Positions 34,741 to 48,514 of a stretch of DNA of 64,000 nucleotides are shown one piece after another. This DNA is from Cladorhizidae sp. MBARI D1340-BT2 (taxonomy: Eukaryota > Porifera > Demospongiae > Poecilosclerida > Cladorhizidae), in assembly GCA_028752905.1 (NCBI GenBank), contig JAQNBH010000017.1:36459101-36523100 (forward strand), written 5' to 3'. Position 1 is the first letter of the stretch, and each line of letters begins with the position of its first letter. The position numbers were made by a program, and so were the translations under genes. The notes under the pieces are model-generated. The model had not been told where the DNA came from, did not search any database, and saw nothing but the letters and a program-made list of their open reading frames with translations.

Positions 34741-35966
34741 TTGTTTTTTTCTATTAATAATTTTAGACCCCCTTCACTTAAATATAAATCCACTTATATA
34801 TAAATATCACTACATTAGTTTGAAGTGTTTGTATAGCTCTATCAATCACTACAATTTAATGCTGGTAAGTTATTTCCTCAATGAGTTTGGTGCAGTGACC
34901 TTACTTCATGCAATTCCAAAAGATAAACATTAAAACAAAAACTACTATCAGAAAGCATACTGCATGGCCACATTTTGGTATATAAATCAGGACCATAGCA
35001 TGAATGCATGCAATGATATGGTACTTTAAGTGGTAAATCACTGCTGCTTTCAGACTGCTCCCCCTCCCCCCCCCCCCCTCCCTCCTTAAAATATAGAAAA
35101 ATTCCAAGCATGTTATGCAAATGAGGTTCAGAAGCAACTAGCCTCATTAAAATACACTCGGACTTCAATACTCAAGCCTAACAGTGCTAATGGCTCATAT
35201 GTCTGTTAGAGCCTCGCTCTCAGAAGCCTGAAATTGTTATAAATTGGTTCAGAAAGGCTGGCCTTCTTGACACTTTTAAAAGTGAAGGAGAGGAGTAGAA
35301 CACTTTTAAGCTATGCCAAGCAGTATATTTTGTATGATTATTGTCACAATACTATTGTGTATGGTTATCATAAAAGGAATTTCAGCAAACCGAATCCTCA
35401 AGCTCCATTTTTACCACAATTCGTGAACTTAATTACCAAAAACATATCTAGCTGTCTTCTTTATTTATAAATATTTTATATGTTTTGTTATTCATTTTTT
35501 ATATAATTGGAGGGAGATACCCTCCATGGAAATTTCTACGGAGTTGGAATTCTTTACTAGCTACTGTATGTATACTAACTAGCTGATCATCAGTCACAGA
35601 GATAAATTCTATGTCACACATACCTCTGGCTATCTGCTTTATTATTTGAGTATGCAGAGAGTATTCATCCCATCCATTTGTAGCTCATGTTGAATCTTTA
35701 GTAAATCTATTTGCTACCACAGAGAAAATGATGTTGTATCCCAAAAGTGTACATGTTAGACAATAAGCTATTCTTTAAGTAATAGTTATGTATGTTACTT
35801 TTATTTATGAAGGTCAAAATAGTTGACGTAGCAATGGTATTTAGGAGGTTCTTATTTTGTAGTGAATATACAGTGATAATTATTATTTTACCTCATTGAT
35901 AATTTTTGATTTAAACTTAATTCGTTTTATGTCCTTTTAATTTTTATCACTTTTATTTTATCACAG
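34741..35966. other. Intron DNA before the transmembrane exon
   Basis: AT-rich; contains a C run at 35066-35078. No exon recognised. Confidence 0.5.
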
Positions 35967-36090
35967 GGAAACTCAGTCCTATCGCTTCCATTGTGGTCTC
36001 AACAGTTACAATAGCAGCTGCCTCTTCATTACTTGTAATTGTATTCTGTCTCTGTTATGTCAGGAAGATCTACAAACAGAAAGCTTGCAG
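35967..36090 (+). CDS. RTK-B transmembrane exon
   Basis: A 124-base exon between tcacag and gtaaag. Entered in phase 1 from the Ig exon, it reads RKLSPIASIVVSTVTIAAAS then SLLVIVFCLCYV and RKIYKQKAC. The central 25 or so hydrophobic residues form a single membrane-spanning helix, followed at once by basic residues (RK, K, K), the usual stop-transfer pattern that leaves the kinase in the cytoplasm. It ends in phase 2, matching the next exon at 38200. This is a clear type I single-pass segment. Confidence 0.88.
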
Positions 36091-36275
36091 GTAAAGTAAT
36101 TATTGAAAGACTAGAATAGAGAGTTAACCGACTATAGGCGATTAGACGCACCATTGTTTTTTGTTGTATTCTGTCTCTGTTGTATTAGGTTCTACAAACA
36201 GAAAGCCTGCAGGTATAAAATAACAAGATGAGAGTTAACCAATTATAGGTGATAGATGTACATTTGTGTTATTCA
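36049..36275 (+). repeat. Tandem duplication of the transmembrane exon 3' end
   Basis: About 115 bp covering the last third of the exon and the start of the intron is repeated: TTGTATTCTGTCTCTGTTAT (36049 on) recurs as TTGTATTCTGTCTCTGTTGT (36166 on), and both copies continue CTACAAACAGAAAGC and GCAGGTA. The second copy keeps a potential donor and has gained a TTAG before its GTTCTAC, which would act as an acceptor for a 25-base exon. Confidence 0.85.
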
Positions 36276-36433
36276 CACATGAGACATGAATGGCGGCTGA
36301 CGCACTTCTACGTCATATGTCTAGGTCCTACTTAATAGTCATATAGAGCAGATTGCAGATAATGGTTCAAATAACTCTGAGTTCATCAATCTGCCATAGG
36401 TATGTGAGACTAATCATGGGCTATGTACAAATA

Positions 36434-37362
36434 TTTGTGATAGGATCTGAGAAAAGGGGTCTTATGTAGAGAAAAATGGTTTTGTGGTATGACCAAAATA
36501 AGCTCAAAGTTATAGTTTGACTATTTTTCTTTTTTTGTACTACAGGCATCTACTACCTTTCCGTTACCTTTGTGTGAAGTCTGAAGGCTCCTGCTTGCTT
36601 CTTTGTAGGCAAGCGTGGGGTTAGAAGATTGGTGGTCAAGAAGCTTGCTACGCATGTAACGGAACTGCATTGCAATGTAACGCGGAGAAAATACTGCCCG
36701 CATATGCAGAAAGATGGGAAACTCCCACAAAATGGGGCGATATCCTATTAGCTGCTATAGTGATTGCGCAGTTAACAAACTAACAAAGGAATGGCTTCAT
36801 CAAGTGCACAGGAAGCTGCAAAAGCCATTAATTGTTTCCCTCCTGGAGACCAGCAGCATCTTATTTTACCTCAAACTATGGTTGTGATAGTGACAGTGAC
36901 TCAGAGAACGAACAAGCAGATATAATACATAATATATACACTACTAGACAATACAAAAGAACGAGAATAATTAATGGATGCATTTATTTGTGTGGTTGAT
37001 GCTGACAGACTTGAGCCACTTCATAGTGAAACTGAAGAGAGTGATGATGATTTGGAGGACGTTCGAGAGCTGACCAATGACTAACAGATCCAGGAAGCAA
37101 TGATGCAGTTGTCTGCAGTTTCATCAGTGGATTTCGATCGTCATGCACGGAGGAGCACGGAAATTACCAAAACAACGCGTTTAAAATTTAAAACACGTTT
37201 TTCTCAAAATGAATGCTTCAAGCCTCTAGCATTCAGGCTTTATCACTTTTCTTCTGAATGGAAATAAGTGATGATTTGAGTTCCAAAATATATTGCTTTA
37301 TTCTTTCACCTGGTATCAATAACTCAATTTTGTACATAAGACCCCTTTTCTCAGATCCTATC
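36434..37362. mobile_element. Inverted-repeat DNA element, about 0.93 kb
   Basis: Left end TGTGATAGGATCTGAGAAAA then GGGGTCTTATGTA, right end TACATAAGACCCC then TTTTCTCAGATCCTATCACA: a nearly perfect 33-bp inverted repeat. The interior has a short open stretch starting MASSSAQEAAKAINCFPPG near 36791, and acidic segments (ETEESDDDLEDVRELTND at about 37030-37083), which might be the remnant of a transposase N-terminus. Superfamily not assigned; the target duplication is unclear. Confidence 0.75.
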
Positions 37363-38199
37363 ACATTTTGTTCATAAAATTGTAAAGAATGAAAATATGA
37401 CATAGAGTGTAGGCAACATATATATATATATATTATAGTATAGCAGCAGCCAACATGACCAAGACAATTTGCTATAATCTACAACAAGTTATGGAAAAGG
37501 TTTTGTCAGATAATCATGAAAAAACAATCCCATAATTATGATGAGTTTGATGATTCACTGTCCTGGAAGAGGTGATGATAAAGATCTTCTCAGTCCAATT
37601 TGTCCAAGTAATAGAAGGATGAGAATAATCTTGGTAAATATTATGCAAATCAACACATACACAATGTCGTACATTCTTTTAACATGTTCTCTGAGCCTTC
37701 CTACATCTCAGTCGACTATCTCAGAGGTATTAGCACCTGCACACATTCACACTGGAAAAGAGACCTCCGCACAAATCATGCCAACATGCACACACACACA
37801 AGCATACACACACACATCCAAAATCACATACCAACTGCACACAGACACACAAGATACACATGAGTAATATTATATTTACTGAAGAGTGAGCATAATGGTT
37901 TGGTAGGGAAAGTTTGTTAGTGTTTATTACTTGACCGGAAGATCATAATGGCTATGGTAACAAATATCGACTATTCAGAAGTAGCCATTATAGCACTTCT
38001 TGTAGTATGCTAGAAATCCATGATAGCTCCTTTTACCACCTGATTTTACAGTCACTGTGTAATTATCACCAGAGTTTGAGATATCCAGCGAAGGTCTGAA
38101 CTAGAAAATTGTCACACGTCCACCATGAAAAACACAAACAAGATGGCGCCATCATAATCTGAACAACAAACTTGAATTTACTTTTTCGTGTCTTTGCAG
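37363..38199. other. Intron DNA with CA repeat
   Basis: A CA-rich microsatellite at about 37785-37860 gives a spurious His/Thr-rich ORF. No exon recognised. Confidence 0.5.
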
Positions 38200-38263
38200 A
38201 AGGAACACAACACTTACTAATCCAGCAGATGAAAAAATAGAAGTTGAAGTTGCAGAGATCATT
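38200..38263 (+). CDS. RTK-B juxtamembrane exon (3' edge uncertain)
   Basis: After tctttgcag the phase-2 entry reads RRNTTLTNPADEKIEVEVAE, then II, a plausible cytoplasmic juxtamembrane segment. The next exon is entered in phase 0, which fits an end at 38263, but the donor there (gtccaa) is weak. A different 3' edge is possible. Confidence 0.45.
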
Positions 38264-38358
38264 GTCCAATTTTGTCATACATATATATTATACTTTTCAC
38301 TGTATTTTCACCAATAATAAATGGTATGATTATTCAGGATTTTTTTGCATTTATATAG

Positions 38359-41664
<3,306 letters not shown>

Positions 41665-41725
41665 TACTAATTAAGTCTGCATTATGTATGACCAACTTTT
41701 TATTTACTTGTGTGAGAATACATCA

Positions 41726-41731
41726 AATAAA
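41726..41731 (+). promoter_or_regulatory. Polyadenylation signal of RTK-B
   Basis: AATAAA 62 bases after the RTK-B stop, in a 3' region that still aligns with that of RTK-A. Confidence 0.5.
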
Positions 41732-42636
41732 AAAAATTCCTAAAATGTAACTTGAAATTGACTGTTGTGGTAAAAACTTGAGGACTTTTTGAAGATAACA
41801 AAGTTGGAGACAATGATTTACCATTGGTAGCAAAAACACAATTATAGATAATGTTTAGGACATTATAACCTGTTTGTCAATGTGTTGGGGAGACTCATAC
41901 AATAAACACACTGAGATGGGGGGGGGGGGGGGATTACATTTGTAAAATTGTGGGTGGAGTATCAGCATGCTCACTGTATATGCATCTGATTAGTACATTA
42001 ATTGGAGTACTATTTATTCATTTAGCAGACGAGTCAAGCAGAACTCTTTGGCTGATTTTGAAATTGTTGTCAACAATGCCAGCACATATTTTATGACCAT
42101 TTCCTAGTATGCTAAAAACTCGTAATTTTACTAATCGGATATCCTTCTTTTAAGGACTCTTGATTTGGAGTGCCTTTTTGGAATAGGAGTGGACTGGATA
42201 TGATAGTACCTTTTTGAAAGTGTTACTTTTTGGCTAAGGGAGTCGATTTGAGCATGCCATTTAAAGACACCTGCCAATTTAAGAATAATAGGGAGGTGTC
42301 GTCGAAACCCAGCCTTCTCCCAGCACAGAGGTTTTAACTGTCTGACCAGATCCCTGGATTTATGATGTCATATGTTACCGCTACTCAGTCAGCCTACTGA
42401 ATACCCCGATAACAAACCGAACTCAGCATTCTCTCGTAGATATACTGGATACCACTCAATACTCCTTCTTGGACGTGTTGATATTCCGTGTAACTCGCTT
42501 AGTTACAGATAATTATTAATAATGAGATAACAAAATGGCTTCGAACAAATACTATGTATACACACACAGTATGCCTTGGAATAGTCACGCTCTACCGATT
42601 AATGTCGGCAGAGAGCTATAGGTACTTAACTTAAAA
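41732..42636. other. Intergenic DNA after RTK-B
   Basis: Contains a G run of 15 (41918-41932). No gene recognised. Confidence 0.5.
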
Positions 42637-44170
42637 GGGGGGACTATACGTCAAAACCACAAAACAGTTGTACCTATTTCTAATTGCCATAACTTTTTTT
42701 CTCTCTCGTCTACACAGGTAATTATGGTACAAAAGTCTTTCTTATTCTGTGTATGTTTTTATAAAATGTTAAATATCTCTATAGACAAATTTTCTCAGAA
42801 GATACATGCAGAAACATCGAGGTGACTCCAAGATATTTGTGGCAGACCTAGCTGCCTAACGATTTGAACTCATAATTGGTGTGTGGCTTGCTAAGGAGTG
42901 TCTCGGTGATTTCCATGGACCAAAGTTACCATATGTTGTCACGTTGATTAGTTACACACTACAGAGTCTGAAAAACTGGTAAAAACTAGAGGTCACCTCT
43001 TCTAACCACCATCTCTTGGCAATCCTTGCAGTAAACAAAAATCTGATTTATGAAATCACAGAGTACTAAAAGAGCTCTCAAATGACTTACACAGCCAAAA
43101 AAAAATGAGCAAATGGTTTTAAAGTTATTCTCGCCACAAGAAATATTTCCATTAATTGTGGGAATAAGCATTCCAAGTTTGGAAAACAAAATGTTTGAGA
43201 AATAACTTGACAAAATATGTTCTTTTAAAAGTTTTAGCAATTCCTTGATCTGTTTTTTTTACTTCCATGACTTTCTTGAGTTTTTCTGTGCCTGTACTAC
43301 ATGTAACAAAAAAAAATATGATGAAAATTGTTAGATGTATATATATGTGGAATTTTCCTTTACAGCTGAATGTTTGTATATACATGTCAAAGAAATGTAT
43401 GATGAAGTCGATCCACCATAACTTTGAAATGAAGCATCCTATGTCTCTAAAACTTTGGAAATAGCAAGTAGATAGATGCAACAACAGTTTGAACCTAAAA
43501 TATAATAATCATAAAATAAAATAATATTCCCCCCGGGGTGTGTGTGTGTGGGGGGGGGGGGGGGGGGGCGGGGGGGGAAGGGACTGTACGTCAGCACCAC
43601 CAAAGTATTATAACTTTTGTTGTATACACTCTATGCAGTTAATTTCATTCCCTATTTCCTTATGCTTGTGCTTCCTAATGATATATTGAATGTCTCTGCA
43701 GACATATTTTCTCGGTAGATACATCAAGATCCCTAAAAAAGTTGACCTATCTTGCAGTAAAGTTCATAACTGCCCTAATTATCAAGACCAAAGTGTCAGC
43801 TGATAGAGGAGGCCCTAATCTGCAATATATGAACAGATTATCAATAAATGTAGTGGTTTTTGAGTGGCAGGCCACCGCTATGTCAACTGGAAAACATCAG
43901 GAAAAATCCCAAACCTCAACACTTCAAATCACCATAACTTGCTAATACTTATAGGAATTAAAAAGTTGGCACATACATTAGACAGATAATTAGACGAGCT
44001 ATCCAGTGATATAAAAATTATCATTTTTAGTGAAGTGTAGGAAAGTTATGAGCTTTACGGAAAAAGGAAAAAAATTTATGAGAAAAATATAATAGACAAA
44101 AAAACAGTTTGAAAGAAGAAGGAAAAAAAGAAGGGGGGAAAAATGTCTATTTTTTTACGTATGGTCCCCC
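42637..44170. mobile_element. TTAA-flanked inverted-repeat element(s) with GGGGGG ends
   Basis: Left end AAGGGGGGACTATACGTCA preceded by TTAA; right end ACGTATGGTCCCCCC followed by TTAA. The ends are inverted and TTAA is the expected target of piggyBac or Kolobok-type transposases. A second left-like end (GGGACTGTACGTCAGCACC at about 43580) after a G run of 19 (43550-43568) shows the same internal order (ATATTTTCTCGGTAGATACA matching AAATTTTCTCAGAAGATACA), so two related copies may be fused. No transposase ORF. Confidence 0.68.
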
Positions 44171-45379
44171 CTTAAATGAAGTTCTTGTTCTTTCAAGTGA
44201 GGTTTGCAGTGCAGTTCTCTTCTATCTGACACAATTCCTTTTATACTATTCTCAAAACACAACCACATAATATTGACTACTAAGTCGTAGTTTCTCTAGG
44301 TCCTGTTGAGTGCTGCTGTCACTGGCGGTTGTAATGTTGTGCTAGCACATCTCTCTTAACTGATGTGGAAGGATTACCAAAGAGTTTTAGTGAAGTCTGT
44401 GCCACCTCTATGGTACTTTTATGGGTCAGTAAGCCTTCGATAGCTACATCCAGTATGTGTAAACCTATCCAGCAGTAAGTATGCTAGCTTAATTCTAGCA
44501 TGAAAGCTATACTTTAATACCCTATCAAGTAAAGGATTTGGCTGTAGAAGCTGTGTTCATGGCTCCAAGTTGGTCATGCCATTGTCTGTGTGTTTTGTTT
44601 AGCAATACATTCTTCATGAATAATAGTCTTCTCAGAGATATCGAAGAGTTTCAGTCCTTTGGCATCAGCTTCCTCATTTTCTAGTCTGGTTCCCCAATCA
44701 CCCCATCCTGGCTGGAGCAAAAATACAGGAGCTGAATATTCAATTAACATTGGGAGAGTTGATTATTATTGTCACCCATGTGTCACGAATGGCATCAAGG
44801 TCACAATTGACAGCAAACATCTACTGCAACCTGATTACTGTTCCTCCAGCTTTAACAAGTATGACCAGAAATCCAGCCAGTAGCTAGACCTTCATGTCTT
44901 CTAGCAGAGAATCCTTTATCAGTTGCTACACATTCTAAATGTCAATTTCAATACTGGGGAGTGCTGAAGGTAGAAAAAGAAAGTGCTAGGTGTAGCTATA
45001 TTGGTATTTGGTACTGTCAATTTTAGCAGCTTCTATCTCCCATAGATTATGACTCCACTACATTTGGAAGTAGTCTATTTGCCTACTCAAGAGCTGTTTG
45101 TTATATCCAGGTTAAATAAATATATATTATGTGTGTGTGTATATAACAAGCATCACATGACAATAGTATTTATTGTTACACATCCTATATTGCTATGCAC
45201 ATTTGTATCATAGGCACCACAATTATACCTAAAACTATTTTTAGAACATATTTTATTGTTGATGCAGATTGGGTCTTTTCAATTATAATAGCATAGAAGT
45301 TTTAACTCATCCATACTCTGACACATTACTGATTGATGTAGGTAATACATTGTGTCTATAATATCTATTTCTCAATGAA

Positions 45380-45540
45380 CTCTCAGTTGACATAATAACA
45401 TTACAATAAACTTCTCAATAATGACTTGAAATTGTATTCTCTCAATGTTTCGACTAGATGCTCTAGCCTTCACCTGGAATAATGAGATGCTAAGACTCAG
45501 TGACCTGCTTTATACCGGTACCTAGCTATTCACCACATGC
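45380..45540 (+). repeat. Dispersed hairpin repeat, copy 1
   Basis: Includes ACTCTCAGTTGACATAATAA, then TTTCGACTAGATGCTCTAGC and CTTCACCTGGAATAATGAG. Other copies are at about 45655-45790, 58935-59080 (inverted), 59675-59850 (palindromic) and 61905-61985. Confidence 0.75.
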
Positions 45541-45654
45541 TAAAAAACCACACCTCAGCACAAACGTCCAGCATATGATCCGGCATACGCATCTAGCATG
45601 TGAAGCAGATATTAATAACAAATAATAAGTAAATAATAATAAGTAAATAAAAAA

Positions 45655-45790
45655 TAATAATATCATAATATTACAATAACCCTCTCAATAATCAAAACAT
45701 TTTGACTAGATGCTCTGGCCTTCATCAATAATAATGAGACACTAAGACTCATGTGAGCCTGCTATTTACCATTAGCTAGCTATTCACCAT
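45655..45790 (+). repeat. Dispersed hairpin repeat, copy 2
   Basis: Same order of blocks as copy 1: ATTACAATAACCCTCTCAAT, TTTTGACTAGATGCTCTGGC, CTTCATCAATAATAATGAGA and ACTAAGACTCA. Confidence 0.75.
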
Positions 45791-45876
45791 ATGCTACTGA
45801 CACATGTGTCCAGTATGTGAACCAGATGTAAGAAAAATATATAAATTATTTTAAAAACAAATAAAAAGAAAGGAAT

Positions 45877-46286
45877 GAAGGAAGGAAGGAAGCAAGGAAG
45901 GAAGCAAGGAAGGAAGGAAGGAAGGAAGGAAGGAAGGAAGGAAGGAAGGAAGGAAGGAAGGAAGGAAGGAAGGAAGGAAGGAAGGAAGGAAGGAAGGAAG
46001 GAAGGAAGGAAGGAAGGAAGGAAGGAAGGAAGGAAGGAAGGAAGGAAGGAAGGAAGGAAGGAAGGAAGGAAGGAAGGAAGGAAGGAAGGAAGGAAGGAAG
46101 GAAGGAAGGAAGGAAGGAAGGAAGGAAGGAAGGAAGGAAGGAAGGAAGGAAGGAAGGAAGGAAGGAAGGAAGGAAGGAAGGAAGGAAGGAAGGAAGGAAG
46201 GAAGGAAGGAAGGAAGGAAGGAAGGAAGGAAGGAAGGAAGGAAGGAAGGAAGGCAGGAAGGGAAGGAAGGAAGGGAAGGAAGGAAG
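45877..46286 (+). repeat. (AAGG)n microsatellite, about 410 bp
   Basis: Roughly 100 nearly perfect copies of GGAA/AAGG. Open frames on both strands (Lys-Glu-Gly-Arg or Pro-Ser-Phe-Leu repeats) result from the absence of stops in the repeat. Confidence 0.98.
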
Positions 46287-46689
46287 ACAACAATAATAAT
46301 AGTTTGTCATGAAGAATAACAAAGGCCCTGAGCATAAAACATCACCTGACAACAGCTTATCATCCACCTTGGCTTCAAATACCAAAAAGCTGATTTAGAG
46401 ATAAGCATATGATGTCGGCTCATATAAGTAGGTCTATAATAAGCCATAATGTGATTTGTTCCATTCACTGCGACTCAATTTTTGTATAGGGAAATGGTTA
46501 ATCATACCTCCAAAATATGATTATAGAATTTTTGTCAAATAAGAAAGATGATTTTCTTGATACATGAATTTTGCCAGTAATACAGCTGTCTACGAGCCAA
46601 CCTATTTCTCACCATTTGAAGTTTATTTGGTCATTAAGAAACCTTGCGATGTATCTTGAGCACAAACTGTTGAGAATTTGGCAACACGC

Positions 46690-46815
46690 TGAGAAGGTTT
46701 TATCAGTGAAGTGAAGGCTAACATTCCAGTTGTTCAAGAAGAGCTTAAGGTTGAGAAGGTGTTATCAGTGAAGTGAAGGCTAACATTCCAGTTCTGCTCA
46801 AGAAGAGCATAAGGT
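46690..46815 (+). repeat. Tandem duplication of about 60 bp
   Basis: GAGAAGGTTTTATCAGTGAA then GTGAAGGCTAACATTCCAGT occurs twice in a row, each followed by CAAGAAGAGC. Confidence 0.85.
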
Positions 46816-46853
46816 AGTTTATACTCATCAGCTTTGTTTTGCAAAGCGTTATA

Positions 46854-47432
46854 AAAACGTATGGTTCCGATTTTGGATATCCATAGATTCTGCACACTTT
46901 ATTCTATGAATTTTGGTATATAATTCCAAAGATAGCTCTCTCTGTGTGCTCTCTTTTGATAATAAATAATGTTACATAGATATAACTATGCTCCAGTTAG
47001 AGACAATCAAAGTTGGGGAACTCGAAACACATTCTAGCTCTTAATTGGAGAGTGTGATATTAGTACCAGTGCTAGAGGAAGCTCTACTTTATACAATTAG
47101 TGTTTTCAAAGCACTGAAACATGAGTATATGGTCAAGCGGGTTGCCTAAAATTAATTGTGCACCCACATGCTTGACCACATACTCTCGGTTTAGCGCTTA
47201 ATTAATCATTGTTTTGAGTAGCACTTCCTCTCAACTTTCTAGCGCTTTCCAATCTAGAACTGCATAAAATTCGGGCATGCAGGTTTTAAGGTCCTCATCT
47301 CTGACTGCCTCTAACTTGGGCATGGTTATACCAATGCAGTATCTAAATGGACCACACAGAGAGAGCTATCGTTTGAGTTATATATCAATAAAGAGTATAT
47401 ATGGAGCTCTAAAGTACGAGCCATAAGTTTTT
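46854..47432. mobile_element. Foldback element copy C
   Basis: Left end AAAAACGTATGGTTCCG, right end CGAGCCATAAGTTTTT, with inner arms CATAGATTCTGCACACTT and the inverted GAGAGAGCTATCGTTTGAGT. A solo right arm of the same subtype follows at 47760-47835. Confidence 0.8.
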
Positions 47433-47759
47433 ATAAAACTATTTTATAAAAATGTTATTGTCTCCCTTCATATGCAAGCAGCCTGGTTGACATATACCCC
47501 ATTACTTAGCTCATTGATTGCATAGGTCTGACTTTTCTAACTCTCCCATAATTATTTGTAAATGGAGTACCTCACTCCAGTAAGAAAAGGAATTAATTGT
47601 GTACAAATGTACAAAGCAAGAAAGATGACCATTACCTATGCCTAACTGTCCTAGTACCTTAGGAATGAAACATCATTCCAGTGAAAGGAGAAATTGTGCT
47701 GAAAGCAGGCAGGATGATGACAGCAGATCTCCTTTACCTAGGCCTGACTATGCTAGTTG

Positions 47760-47835
47760 CTCCGTACACAGAGAGAGCTATCGTTTGAGTTATATATCTA
47801 TTTCATTGAATAAAGTAGACGGAATATATGGAGCT
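47760..47835 (-). mobile_element. Solo arm of a foldback element
   Basis: CACAGAGAGAGCTATCGTTT then GAGTTATATATC and ATATATGGAGCT repeats the right arm of copy C. Confidence 0.7.
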
Positions 47836-48000
47836 GAACCACAATTTTTTATAACAATCATTAAAAGTCCTAATGTATGACTTTCTGATGATATCATTAA
47901 CTCTGCACAGACCACTTTGCAGGAACAGTTTGAGACGCCTGGCTTTCAGCCAACTTAACTCAGACAAAGTTGGACTTTTAACATGAACTAGTAGGCGCTA

Positions 48001-48514
48001 AATAAACTTGTGGTTACCCCTTTATAGCTCCATAGATTCTGCATACTTCATGATATGGACTTGATAGTACCTCAAAAGATAGGTATCTCTGTGTGCTCTC
48101 TTTTGATACTAAAACATTTTTCAAAAGTAAAACTATACTCAAATTACTGGAGCTAAATTGGGAGTACCTAAAACCTGAGAGCCTGATTTTTCAACAAGTC
48201 TAACTCAGGTCTAGACAGCTGCAGTAGCTAGCGAGCCTACTGCAGCCAATGATCATGAGGCAGTATAACTTCAGTAGGTGGTCAAGCACCTCCATTGAAA
48301 ATCGATTTCCTAAAATTAATTTCCAACTGTTCGCTTGACCACTCATTCAAGTTTTAGCACCTAATGAAAAAACTCATGTAGTCTCTAGCCACCGACTGTC
48401 TAGCACTGAAGGTAGACTAGCTGAAAAATGTTTCAGTTATCAAAAGAGAGCACAGAGAGACGAGCCGTCCATATGAAATGTGCAGAATCTATAAAGTGAT
48501 AACTACAATTTTTT
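48001..48514. mobile_element. Foldback element copy D
   Basis: Left arm AATAAACTTGTGGTTACC then AGCTCCATAGATTCTGCATA; right arm GTGCAGAATCTATAAAGTGA then TAACTACAATTTTTT. Central part has two oppositely oriented copies of a block containing GTGGTCAAGC / GCTTGACCAC. Confidence 0.8.

Larger units (their letters stand above)
44171..45876. other. Intergenic DNA with hairpin-repeat copies
   Basis: No gene recognised. Two copies of the dispersed CTAGATGCTCTAGCCTTCA repeat lie at about 45380-45540 and 45655-45790. Confidence 0.5.

Noticed and set aside
36521..36730. 69-residue minus-strand ORF inside the inverted-repeat element
   Set aside because: No family match, and the element's better coding-like stretch is on the other strand.
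45784..46385. Long open frames of Pro-Ser-Phe-Leu or Lys-Glu-Gly-Arg repeats
   Set aside because: They are translations of the AAGG microsatellite on either strand, with no flanking coding signal.
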